Below, in pieces: positions 1-6,104 of a stretch of DNA of 6,836 nucleotides (the stretch's first letter is position 1; each line of letters starts with the position of its first letter). The position numbers and the translations under genes were made by a program. This DNA is from CAG-307 sp964524125 (GTDB lineage: Bacteria > Bacillota_I > Bacilli_A > Acholeplasmatales > Anaeroplasmataceae). The notes below the pieces were generated by a model that was not told where the DNA came from, did no database searches, and was given only the letters and a program-made list of their open reading frames with translations. Location of the stretch: assembly GCA_964524125.1 (NCBI GenBank), contig CAZGBY010000064.1, forward strand, positions 1-6,836, read 5' to 3'.

Positions 1-1
1 T

Positions 2-1345
2 TATATTCCTTATTATTTATTTTTTATATGCTTAAGCATTAAAAATATTTATAGTATATCTATACTTTCAATATTAAGTATATATTTATTTAAGTATAAT
101 TATGCATATTATATACCAATTTTATTAAATATAATAATGTATATTATATATAAATTAAATAAGAAAAGGAAATTTACATTAAATGATAATAAAGAAGATA
201 ATATTAAAGATTATTTAAAAGTGGTAAAGTCTTGTAGTAATAATTTAGATAATTATGATGTAGTAGATTATAAAATATGTCAATTACTTAAAAGTTATTG
301 TTTAAATTGTAATAATAAAAATATATGTTTATCTAAAAAAAGAATTAATTTATATTACTTCTTGATGAGTGAAGTATGTAGTAATGTAGTTATATCTAAG
401 GAAATAGATTATTTTATTTATAATTGTGAATATAAAAAAATGATGGATGAAGTTGAAAAGATTAATTTTAATTTAGAAACTAATATAAATTTTAATGAAG
501 ATTATTTAAATATTATTAATGAAAATACACAATTAAAAAATAGTATTTATAATTGTTTTAAAGATTATAATATTAAAGATTTAAGTATTATTAATAATTA
601 TTCTTTTACAATTTCTTTTTATGAATATATGCCTAATTATTTAATTAAATATTTACTTAATAATAAAAATATAACTATTAGAAATGAAAATAATAAATAC
701 TACATTGAAGAAAAATCTAATATTAAAATAAAAGCTGATAGTATTATCTTATCTAAAGGTGGAGGTCATATATCAGGTGATAATTGTTTAATTAAAAAAG
801 GAAGTTCTTATTTTTATGGTGCTTTATCTGATGGTATGGGGTCTGGCCTTAAAGCTTATGAAGCATCTAAAGCTTTACTTGAAAGATTAGATAAATTAGT
901 TAATCTATCTTATAAAAGTGAAAATATAGTAAGTTTACTTAAACATTTAACAGAAATTGCATTATATAGCAATTCATACGCAACACTTGATTTTATAAGT
1001 ATTGACCTTATAAAATCAAAAGCGTCTCTTTATAAAGTCGCATCTTCTTGTACCTTACTTATTAGAGATAGTAAAATACTTGAATATGAAACTTCTACTT
1101 TACCTTTAAAGTATGATAATATATTTGATTTATATGAAATAGATTTAATCAAGAATGACTTAATATTATTAATGACTGATGGAGTTTATGATTTTATTGA
1201 TAAGAAAAGTTTATATGCTTATATCCTTAGTATAACTTATTTAGATACTGATAAGTTGGTTTATAATATAGGTAAGTATATTTATGATACCTCTTATAAA
1301 AAGTTAAAGGATGATACATCTATACTTGCGATTAAGGTTGTATAA
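2..1345 (+). CDS. spoIIE: Stage II sporulation protein E, serine phosphatase (3' part, cut by left edge)
   Basis: SpoIIE is a membrane-bound PP2C-type phosphatase. It dephosphorylates SpoIIAA to release sigma-F in the forespore and also acts with FtsZ at the polar septum. Numbering from the ATG at 137, the C-terminal half (about residues 205-402) is a PPM/PP2C domain with the metal-site motifs HISGD (D215), SDGMGSG (D232), TDG (D348) and DDTS (D392/D393). The middle region holds the cysteine group C55-x2-C58-x5-C64, which resembles the cysteine cluster I recall in clostridial SpoIIE proteins. The ATG at 137 is not the true start. The frame is open for 45 more codons to the edge and these encode hydrophobic, membrane-type sequence (for example YSISILSILSIYLF, then YYIPILLNIIMYIIY before KLNKKRKF), as expected from the multi-span N-terminus of SpoIIE. 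No ribosome binding site precedes 137. The phosphatase core looks intact. Confidence 0.93.
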   Translation, partial: YIPYYLFFICLSIKNIYSISILSILSIYLFKYNYAYYIPILLNIIMYIIYKLNKKRKFTLNDNKEDNIKDYLKVVKSCSNNLDNYDVVDYKICQLLKSYCLNCNNKNICLSKKRINLYYFLMSEVCSNVVISKEIDYFIYNCEYKKMMDEVEKINFNLETNINFNEDYLNIINENTQLKNSIYNCFKDYNIKDLSIINNYSFTISFYEYMPNYLIKYLLNNKNITIRNENNKYYIEEKSNIKIKADSIILSKGGGHISGDNCLIKKGSSYFYGALSDGMGSGLKAYEASKALLERLDKLVNLSYKSENIVSLLKHLTEIALYSNSYATLDFISIDLIKSKASLYKVASSCTLLIRDSKILEYETSTLPLKYDNIFDLYEIDLIKNDLILLMTDGVYDFIDKKSLYAYILSITYLDTDKLVYNIGKYIYDTSYKKLKDDTSILAIKVV

Positions 1346-1353
1346 AAAAGAGC

Positions 1354-1383
1354 AAAAAAAAATAGGTATAACTAAACCTACTT
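1354..1383 (-). terminator. Rho-independent terminator of the 26-codon unit
   Basis: Read on the minus strand, AAGTAGGT (1376-1383) can pair with ACCTATTT (1360-1367), with one G-U pair and an 8-nt loop, followed directly by a run of nine U (1354-1362). On the plus strand the same arms have an A-C mismatch and no U-tract follows, so it mainly stops leftward transcription. It lies 8 nt past the spoIIE stop and keeps the small minus-strand transcript from running into spoIIE. Confidence 0.7.
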
Positions 1384-1434
1384 GAAAAATAATATATATT
1401 TTTAAAACATTTAACAAAAGTTTTGATATTGCAA

Positions 1435-1466
1435 ATATAAACATATTTATAATTTAATGTTTATAT
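1435..1466 (-). repeat. Long hairpin in the 3' untranslated part of the small unit
   Basis: A perfect 10-bp inverted repeat, ATATAAACAT (1435-1444) and ATGTTTATAT (1457-1466), is separated by 12 nt. It lies between the stop codon of the 26-codon ORF and the terminator at 1354-1383, inside the predicted transcript. It has no U-tract of its own. It could protect the RNA end or be part of a functional RNA. In DNA this AT-rich, inverted repeats of this kind also arise by chance. Confidence 0.45.
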
Positions 1467-1503
1467 ATAGTCTCCGGATTAATTATGTTTTGCAAAAAAA
1501 TTA

Positions 1504-1584
1504 TTAATTCATAGAGTTAAAGTTTGATCCGTAAACTAAGAATGCAACGAACTTATTTAAAAATCCCTTATTTTGTTTTTTCAT
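1504..1584 (-). CDS. Unrecognised 26-residue peptide
   Basis: This ORF is too short for most gene callers but is well supported by its surroundings. Upstream of the ATG (1582-1584) lies AAAGGTGAT, an anti-SD match whose GGTGAT ends 4 nt before the ATG, then a near-consensus promoter (1616-1644). A terminator (1354-1383) closes the unit. The peptide begins MKKQNKGFLNKF, with basic residues and then a mostly hydrophobic stretch VAFLVY, and ends GSNFNSMN. That pattern is consistent with a short amphipathic, membrane-associating helix. It has no cysteine, no lipobox and no obvious cleavage site. It matches no family I can name. SpoVM is also 26 residues with an amphipathic helix, but the likeness is only general and the promoter is sigma-A-like rather than sigma-E-like. 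Membrane peptide, type I toxin-like peptide, signalling peptide or dual-function RNA are all possible. Confidence 0.6.
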   Translation of the reverse strand: MKKQNKGFLNKFVAFLVYGSNFNSMN

Positions 1585-1600
1585 TTTTATCACCTTTCTT
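1585..1600 (-). promoter_or_regulatory. Ribosome binding site of the 26-codon ORF
   Basis: The minus strand reads AAGAAAGGTGATAAAA directly before the ATG. GGTGAT is complementary to the AUCACC at the 3' end of 16S rRNA, with an A-rich spacer. This is the main reason to treat so short an ORF as translated. Confidence 0.65.
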
Positions 1601-1615
1601 TCTTAAGATGGTTGT

Positions 1616-1644
1616 ATTATACTCATTTTGAGTAAAAATGTAAA
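1616..1644 (-). promoter_or_regulatory. Sigma-A-type promoter of the 26-codon unit
   Basis: On the minus strand the -35 box is TTTACA (1639-1644, 5 of 6 consensus bases) and the -10 box is TATAAT (1616-1621, perfect), with a 17-bp spacer. The transcript would start near 1609, about 25 nt before the ATG at 1584. With the terminator at 1354-1383 the predicted RNA is about 250 nt. This is one of the best promoter matches in the window. Confidence 0.78.
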
Positions 1645-1656
1645 TAGGTAAATTTT

Positions 1657-1702
1657 ATGAAAGTGTTTTCAAAGTATTTTTTTGAAAATGAAAGTGTTTT
1701 CA
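1657..1702. promoter_or_regulatory. Two tandem cre-like operator sites (CcpA/LacI-family type)
   Basis: The 14-mer ATGAAAGTGTTTTC occurs twice, at 1657-1670 and 1688-1701, 31 bp apart (about three helical turns). The embedded site TGAAAGTGTTTTCA (1658-1671 and 1689-1702) matches 13 of 14 positions of the CcpA cre consensus TGWAARCGYTWNCW; only the central C is T. Its arms TGAAA/TTTCA are palindromic. Both copies lie upstream of the -35 box of the small unit, centred near -55 and -86 from the predicted start. That is where cre sites act positively, as at B. subtilis ackA, rather than as roadblocks. An inverted repeat, TTTTCAAA (1666-1673) with TTTGAAAA (1681-1688), links the two copies. The binding protein is inferred and is not encoded in this window. 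Confidence 0.6.
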
Positions 1703-1784
1703 TAGATATTTTATACATATTTTTCGTTTTTTAATATTTTAAACTAATAAAATTATTTACAATATTTTACTGAATTTAATTTAG

Positions 1785-1814
1785 AAAAAAACCTTTTAGT
1801 ACAAGACCAAAAGG
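1785..1814 (-). terminator. Terminator of the ATPase gene
   Basis: Read on the minus strand, CCTTTT (1809-1814) pairs with AAAAGG (1792-1797), with a further GT/AC pairing inside and a CTTGT-like loop, followed by seven U (1785-1791). It starts 17 nt after the ATPase stop codon. It insulates the small unit to its left from ATPase transcription. Confidence 0.85.
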
Positions 1815-1830
1815 CTTTATTATTAAATTA

Positions 1831-3198
1831 TTATATATTATATAAATCTTCTAATTCAAGACAATCATATTCATTATCTTTTTCTTCATAGCCATACGCA
1901 GATACAAATCCTATTTTACCAACATTTATACTTTTAATTTGTCTTATTTGTGTAATTTCTTTTTGAATTTGAGTTTTAGATATAGGACTATTAAAGTATT
2001 TTACTTCATAAATATCAAATGAATCATTTTTTTGTAATACTACATCAAATTCTCCATTCGTTTTAGTAATACTATTATTATAATAATATGTACCAATATT
2101 TTTAATACCTGTTAATTTACCTTTTTTTATACAAATTGAAAAGTAATCTTTTACTATTTCTTCAAATCTATGAGAAATAAATGTAAGTATAGAAGGTTCT
2201 ATATATTCATTATAGAAAGCTTCTGGTCCTAGTATAATTAAAGCACTTTTATTCTTATAAATATAAGTATAATAGAATCTTAATAAGTTATCTTTAATTT
2301 CATAATAAACACTTTTATTATCATTTTGTTTATTAATAGGGTATGTTTTAACAAGTAAATCTAACTTTTCTAAGGATAACAATTGTTTAGCTAAATTTCC
2401 ATTAGGTTGCATATTTAATTTAGATTCAATTTCTTTATATTTTTTCATACCATTGGATATACAAAATAAAATTCTTTCAGCATTTATAGTAGTAGAATAA
2501 TCTGACAATAATAAATTTTCCAAATAATTATAAACATAGTTTGTTTGATTTAAAATTGTATTTATTATATTATCTTTTAAAGAAAGTTTAGCATCGATAG
2601 ATTTATTAATATATGGTGAACCTCCAAATATCGAATAAAATCCTACTTTATCATATAAAGATTTATCATTATAGAAATTTGAAGAAGTTAGGTAATCAAG
2701 TTCCTTAAGATTTATTATTAAATCAAATCTACCATATAAAGCATTTTTTTGTTCTAAAGAATCTTTCATCATACCAATATGAGAACCAGAAATAAATAAT
2801 CTTATGTTTTTTAAATCGTTATCAATAATATTTTGAAAAATAGAGTCTACTTTTATAGGATTAGTAAAGAATTTTAGATATGGATATTCATCTATTATGA
2901 TATTGATTTTTATACTTAATGAACTCAAATATTTAAATATATCTTGAAAGTTATTAAAGTTTATATAAGATGGAATTAAATTTTCTTTTTTTAATTGGTC
3001 TGTAAAGTATTGAGCATTTTCTTCTAAAGTACTCTTTAAGCATTCAAAATAAATAAACTTATCATCACTTTGTGAGAGGACATGTTTAAGAAGTGTTGTT
3101 TTTCCTACTTTTCTTTTTCCATAAATAATACAACTGGCAGAATCTTTTTCTAGTAATTTATTAATTTGTTTTATTTCTTCTTCTCTACCAAAAAACAT
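1831..3198 (-). CDS. AAA-type ATPase with C-terminal PD-(D/E)XK-like domain (Arch_ATPase/DUF234 type)
   Basis: A cytosolic P-loop ATPase of the archaeal-type ATPase class. Its biological role is unknown, although such genes often sit in accessory regions. Numbered from the first of three clustered ATGs (3207): Walker A GKRKVGKTT (30-38), Walker B IIIDEYPYL (D106, E107), sensor-like LFISGSH (137-143) and LYGR (157-160, R160). The middle looks like a winged-helix linker (about 240-310). The C-terminus carries GEFD (E386, D388) and IYEVK (E401, K403), spaced like a PD-(D/E)XK nuclease core, the fold to which DUF234 belongs. Start choice: AAGGA (3208-3212) abuts the ATG at 3207 but lies 9 nt before the ATG at 3198. 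The protein would then begin MFFGREEEI, the usual start of this family, so 3198 is preferred over 3207 (458 residues). The gene is alone on its transcript, with its own promoter and flanking terminators. Nuclease activity is inferred. Confidence 0.9.
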   Translation of the reverse strand: MFFGREEEIKQINKLLEKDSASCIIYGKRKVGKTTLLKHVLSQSDDKFIYFECLKSTLEENAQYFTDQLKKENLIPSYINFNNFQDIFKYLSSLSIKINIIIDEYPYLKFFTNPIKVDSIFQNIIDNDLKNIRLFISGSHIGMMKDSLEQKNALYGRFDLIINLKELDYLTSSNFYNDKSLYDKVGFYSIFGGSPYINKSIDAKLSLKDNIINTILNQTNYVYNYLENLLLSDYSTTINAERILFCISNGMKKYKEIESKLNMQPNGNLAKQLLSLEKLDLLVKTYPINKQNDNKSVYYEIKDNLLRFYYTYIYKNKSALIILGPEAFYNEYIEPSILTFISHRFEEIVKDYFSICIKKGKLTGIKNIGTYYYNNSITKTNGEFDVVLQKNDSFDIYEVKYFNSPISKTQIQKEITQIRQIKSINVGKIGFVSAYGYEEKDNEYDCLELEDLYNI

Positions 3199-3226
3199 CT
3201 TCATCATTCCTTACTGAATTTATTTT

Positions 3227-3246
3227 CACTGAAAATTGATTCAGTG
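3227..3246. promoter_or_regulatory. Palindrome at the ATPase transcript start (possible operator)
   Basis: CACTGAA (3227-3233) and TTCAGTG (3240-3246) form a perfect 7-bp inverted repeat with a 6-bp centre. It covers about the first 20 transcribed bases of the ATPase message. A third half-site, ACTGAA, lies at 3213-3218, 15 bp from the first and next to the ribosome binding site. The position suits a repressor site, possibly for autoregulation. A hairpin in the 5' leader is the alternative. Confidence 0.45.
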
Positions 3247-3253
3247 TACTTAT

Positions 3254-3282
3254 ATTATAAATGAAAATTAAAATAATATCAA
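3254..3282 (-). promoter_or_regulatory. Sigma-A-type promoter of the ATPase gene
   Basis: On the minus strand the -35 box is TTGATA (3277-3282, 5 of 6 consensus bases) and the -10 box is TATAAT (3254-3259), with a 17-bp spacer. The predicted start is near 3247, about 49 nt before the preferred ATG at 3198. The promoter lies after the asnS terminator, so the ATPase is expressed independently of asnS. Confidence 0.75.
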
Positions 3283-3306
3283 TAATATAATTATAATTAT
3301 AAATGT

Positions 3307-3346
3307 AAAAACCTTCTAGTCATTTTATGTAACTAAAAGGTTTTTT
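3307..3346. terminator. Terminator of asnS, possibly bidirectional
   Basis: Arms ACCTTCTAGT (3311-3320) and ACTAAAAGGT (3332-3341) form a 10-bp stem. For the minus-strand RNA all positions pair (one U-G) and five U follow, which suits asnS ending at 3356. Plus-strand RNA has one C-A mismatch but a six-U tract (3341-3346), so it could also stop rightward transcription. Confidence 0.85.
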
Positions 3347-3355
3347 ATAATTATT

Positions 3356-4741
3356 TTAATATTCACAATTTTTAGGAGTTCTTGGAAAAGGAATAACATC
3401 TCTAATATTATCTACACCTGTAAGGTACATAATAAGTCTTTCAAATCCCATACCAAATCCAGAATGTATACATCCACCATATCTTCTAGTATCTAAGTAC
3501 CAATCAATAGATTTACTATCTACATGCATTTCTTCCATACGGCGAAGTAAAACATCTAAATTTTCTTCTCTTTGAGAACCACCCATAAGCTCTCCTGCTT
3601 GAGGAACTACAAGGTCAACTGCGGCTACAGTTTTACCATCTGGATTTAATTTCATATAATAAGCTTTAATATCTTTAGGCCAATCCTTAATGAATACTGG
3701 TCCATTAAAATAAGATGCAATATATCTTTCATGCTCTTTAGCTATATCAGATTCATAATCAGGTTCAAATTCCCATTTTTCACCAGATTTCTTTAAAATA
3801 TCGATTACGTCGTGATGAGAAATTCTAGTAAAGTTGGAATTCAATACTTGTGTAATTTTGTCTTTTAATCCCTTTTCTACAAACTTATCACAAAAATCTA
3901 TTTCTAAAGGACAATTATCAAGTACATACTTAATTACATATTTAAGCATTTCTTCTTCAACATCCATTAAACCATTTAAATCACAAAATGTCATTTCAGG
4001 TTCAATCATCCAGAATTCATTTGCGTGAGTTTTAGTATTTGAATTTTCAGTTCTAAATGTAGGACCAAAAGTATAAATATCTCCAAAAGACATTGCAAAA
4101 GTTTCACCTTGAAGTTGACCTGAACCTGTAATATAAGCTTGTTTACCAAATAAATCCTTAGAATAATCAATATCACCATCTTCAGTACGTGGTGGATTAT
4201 TTAAATCTAGGGTTGTAATCTTAAACATTTGATCAGACCCTTCACAGTCTGCACAAGTAATAAGTGGAGTATGTACATATAAATATCCATTTGATTGAAA
4301 ATAAGAGTGAATTGCAGCAGCGGCTGTACTTCTAATTCTAAATACTGCATTGAATAAATTAGTTCTTCCTCTTAAATGAGCATTATCTCTTAAAAATTCT
4401 CTTGTATGACGTTTAGGTTGAATAGGATAATTTTCTGGACAATCACCTATCATTTCAACAGAAGTGGCGTTTACTTCTAGTGGTTGTTTAAGTTCTGGTG
4501 TTAATTTTACAACACCTTTAATATGTACAGATACACCTACTCTAAACTTAGATATTTCTTCAAAGTTTTCTAAATTTGATTCATATACAACTTGTAGATT
4601 ATCAAAGTAAGAACCATCATTAATATTTAAAAATCCAAATTGTGCTTGAGCACGATTTGTTCTAACCCAACCATAAAGTTCAACTTCTTGTAAAGCATAA
4701 TCATTTGATTTTTCAAATAATTTTTTAATTTTTGTACGCAT
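3356..4741 (-). CDS. asnS: Asparaginyl-tRNA synthetase
   Basis: Cytosolic class IIb aminoacyl-tRNA synthetase that attaches asparagine to tRNA-Asn using ATP. At 461 residues it matches the usual length (the E. coli enzyme is 466). An N-terminal OB-fold anticodon-binding domain (about 17-97, starting VELYGWVRTNR) is followed by the catalytic core. Motif 1 lies around 132-160. Motif 2 is FRTEN (229-233) running into HANEFWMIEPE (239-249), the AsnRS rather than AspRS form. GSGQLQGE (206-213) is a substrate-site loop. Motif 3 is GFGMGFERL (428-436). The end, PFPRTPKNCEY, is typical of AsnRS. The start is fixed by AAGGAGG (4749-4755), 7 nt before the ATG. A T-box leader upstream reads tRNA-Asn charging, so the gene is induced when asparaginyl-tRNA is scarce. 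No truncation or missing motif is seen. Confidence 0.98.
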   Translation of the reverse strand: MRTKIKKLFEKSNDYALQEVELYGWVRTNRAQAQFGFLNINDGSYFDNLQVVYESNLENFEEISKFRVGVSVHIKGVVKLTPELKQPLEVNATSVEMIGDCPENYPIQPKRHTREFLRDNAHLRGRTNLFNAVFRIRSTAAAAIHSYFQSNGYLYVHTPLITCADCEGSDQMFKITTLDLNNPPRTEDGDIDYSKDLFGKQAYITGSGQLQGETFAMSFGDIYTFGPTFRTENSNTKTHANEFWMIEPEMTFCDLNGLMDVEEEMLKYVIKYVLDNCPLEIDFCDKFVEKGLKDKITQVLNSNFTRISHHDVIDILKKSGEKWEFEPDYESDIAKEHERYIASYFNGPVFIKDWPKDIKAYYMKLNPDGKTVAAVDLVVPQAGELMGGSQREENLDVLLRRMEEMHVDSKSIDWYLDTRRYGGCIHSGFGMGFERLIMYLTGVDNIRDVIPFPRTPKNCEY

Positions 4742-4748
4742 AACTATT

Positions 4749-4755
4749 CCTCCTT
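4749..4755 (-). promoter_or_regulatory. Ribosome binding site of asnS
   Basis: AAGGAGG lies 7 nt before the asnS ATG and only a few bases after the U-tract of the T-box terminator. It is reached only when the leader is read through. Confidence 0.9.
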
Positions 4756-4759
4756 AAAT

Positions 4760-4792
4760 AAAAAAATCGTCCTTAAAATAATCTAAGGACGA
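4760..4792 (-). terminator. T-box leader terminator hairpin
   Basis: On the minus strand TCGTCCTTA (4784-4792) pairs perfectly over 9 bp with TAAGGACGA (4767-4775), followed by seven U (4760-4766). It is the off state of the asnS T-box: uncharged tRNA stabilises the competing antiterminator. Confidence 0.92.
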
Positions 4793-4981
4793 AATAATCG
4801 CGGTACCACCTTAGTTCAAGACAACTAGTATCTTGCACTCAAATCCTTAACGCGGAAAACGGGTAGTTCTACTTATTTTCTTCTACCACTCAAAGTTGTT
4901 AATTTAATGCTTGTTTCCTAGTTTACACCAACCACTAGTTCTCTTTAAACTTATTTACATTAAATCTTCTTTTCATCGTTT
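4760..4981 (-). promoter_or_regulatory. T-box riboswitch leader of asnS, Asn-specific
   Basis: The transcript leader senses uncharged tRNA-Asn. It contains the T-box core AGGTGGTACCGCG (fwd 4799-4811), whose UGGU bulge contacts the tRNA 3' end. Stem I shows the apical signature GGTTGGTG (4926-4933) closed by CTAG/CTAG. Lower stem I pairs TTTAATG (4958-4964) with CATTAAA (4903-4909), and below it AAAG (4969-4972) with CTTT (4892-4895). A K-turn-like GATGA (4973-4977) faces TTTGAG. The specifier loop between these helices on the 3' side reads TTAACAA, placing the codon AAC (4898-4900), an Asn codon, where the specifier should be. The 3' end is the terminator at 4760-4792. The reading agrees with the downstream gene. 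Confidence 0.93.
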
Positions 4982-4987
4982 GTATAA

Positions 4988-5016
4988 ATTATAAACGTTT
5001 TATTAATATTTTACAA
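4988..5016 (-). promoter_or_regulatory. Sigma-A-type promoter of the asnS T-box transcript
   Basis: On the minus strand the -35 box is TTGTAA (5011-5016) and the -10 box is TATAAT (4988-4993), with a 17-bp spacer. The predicted start near 4981 is just before the 5' strand of stem I. The -35 box lies only about 35 bp after the stop codon of the peptidase gene. Confidence 0.78.
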
Positions 5017-5050
5017 GTATTTTAGGAACTTTTCAAAGGTTAATCTTATA

Positions 5051-6079
5051 TTATTCACTTAATAAGTATTTAAGTAATAATTCAGAAGTAGCTACAATTC
5101 CATCTAAGTGAGTACGTTCCATACCATGAGACGCATCAACTCCAGGTCCTATAAGTGCACCTTTACAGTCAACGCCACTTCTCCAAGCTGCGCCTATATC
5201 AGAACCATAATATGGGAAGATATCAACTACATAGTTAATATTATTACTAGATGCTAAATTAATTAACTTAGAAGTTAAATCATAGCTATAAGGACCACCT
5301 GAATCTTTAGCACAAATAGATACTGCATATTCATTTCCAGCAAGATCTTTACCGATACAACCCATATCAACAGTTACAAATTCTGAAATATTACTATCTA
5401 CAGTTGCGGCGCCATGACCTACTTCTTCTTGATTAACAAAATATACATAAGTATCATATTCTGGTTTTAAGTTATTATCATGTAAATATTTAAGTACAGC
5501 TAAAATAGCACATACTGATCCTTTATCATCAATAAATCTACTTTTTAAAAATCCACTTTCTGTAATTTGAGTTTTTGTGTCATAACAAATATAATCACCA
5601 TTAGAAATACCAAGTTTAATAACATCTTCTTTAGATAAAACTCTTTCGTCTAATCTTACAAACATATTATCTAAATTTCTTTCTTTAGATTTAGCATCTT
5701 CATAAACATGTACAGATCTACTTGAGCATAATATAGTACCTGTATATATTTTACCATTTCTTGTAATAATACGACAATATTCACCATCAAGTGTTGGAAT
5801 TGAAGGACCACCAACATTTGTTACATTTAAAGTACCATCTGAATTAATAGATCTTATCATTAAACCTAATGTATCAGTATGAGCTGAAGTTGCAACTTTC
5901 TTTTTATCTGAATTTCCTTTTATTAGTAATCTTACATTTCCTTTATTTGTTATAGTTGCGTCATATCCTAGTAATGAAAGTTCATCTATTAAATATTTAC
6001 AGATATTATTACTATATCCAGTTGGGGAATCAATATTAAATATATTATGAGCTTGTTGTTTTATATAATTTATATCCAT
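5051..6079 (-). CDS. M42 family metallopeptidase (aminopeptidase)
   Basis: A cytosolic dinuclear metal aminopeptidase of the M42 family (TET/glutamyl-aminopeptidase type). These assemble into large hollow particles and trim peptides from protein breakdown. At 342 residues it is of normal family length. All expected residues are visible: AHTD (H67, D69), the bridging aspartate in IDDKG (D184), QEEVGHG (E218 as the catalytic base, E219 as ligand), VDMG (D238) and ERTH (H324). IDDKG has Lys where Arg is common (DNR/DDR), a minor variant. The region between the two halves (about 75-170) fits the PDZ-like dimerisation domain of the family. The start is supported by GGAGG (6088-6092), 8 nt before the ATG. 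It has no signal peptide. Exact substrate preference cannot be read from the sequence, so no gene symbol is given. Confidence 0.95.
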   Translation of the reverse strand: MDINYIKQQAHNIFNIDSPTGYSNNICKYLIDELSLLGYDATITNKGNVRLLIKGNSDKKKVATSAHTDTLGLMIRSINSDGTLNVTNVGGPSIPTLDGEYCRIITRNGKIYTGTILCSSRSVHVYEDAKSKERNLDNMFVRLDERVLSKEDVIKLGISNGDYICYDTKTQITESGFLKSRFIDDKGSVCAILAVLKYLHDNNLKPEYDTYVYFVNQEEVGHGAATVDSNISEFVTVDMGCIGKDLAGNEYAVSICAKDSGGPYSYDLTSKLINLASSNNINYVVDIFPYYGSDIGAAWRSGVDCKGALIGPGVDASHGMERTHLDGIVATSELLLKYLLSE

Positions 6080-6104
6080 TTTAAAAACCTCCTAAATTAT
6101 ATAC

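Noticed and set aside
137..139. ATG at 137 as the start of spoIIE
   Set aside because: The open frame continues upstream as membrane sequence and no ribosome binding site precedes it.
1350..1444. Possible second minus-strand ORF starting MFIFAISK after the 26-codon ORF
   Set aside because: It has no ribosome binding site at the right distance, runs through the terminator U-tract into spoIIE antisense, and its hydrophobic content is what AT-rich DNA gives by chance.
1504..1584. AgrD-type autoinducer precursor
   Set aside because: The peptide has no cysteine or charged C-terminal recognition tail, and no AgrB-like gene is nearby.
1657..1702. CRISPR-like repeats
   Set aside because: There are only two 14-bp copies with a 17-bp gap, and they lie in promoter position.
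1657..1703. PlcR box or AgrA/ComE-type direct repeats
   Set aside because: The centre spacing is wrong for a PlcR box and the repeat length and 31-bp period do not fit LytTR-type sites; the cre consensus fits far better.
3834..4028. 64-codon plus-strand ORF inside asnS
   Set aside because: It is antisense to a fully conserved stretch of asnS between motif 2 and motif 3 and has no ribosome binding site or recognisable product.
6096..6101. TATAAT as the -10 box of the peptidase gene
   Set aside because: Transcription from it would begin inside the ribosome binding site.
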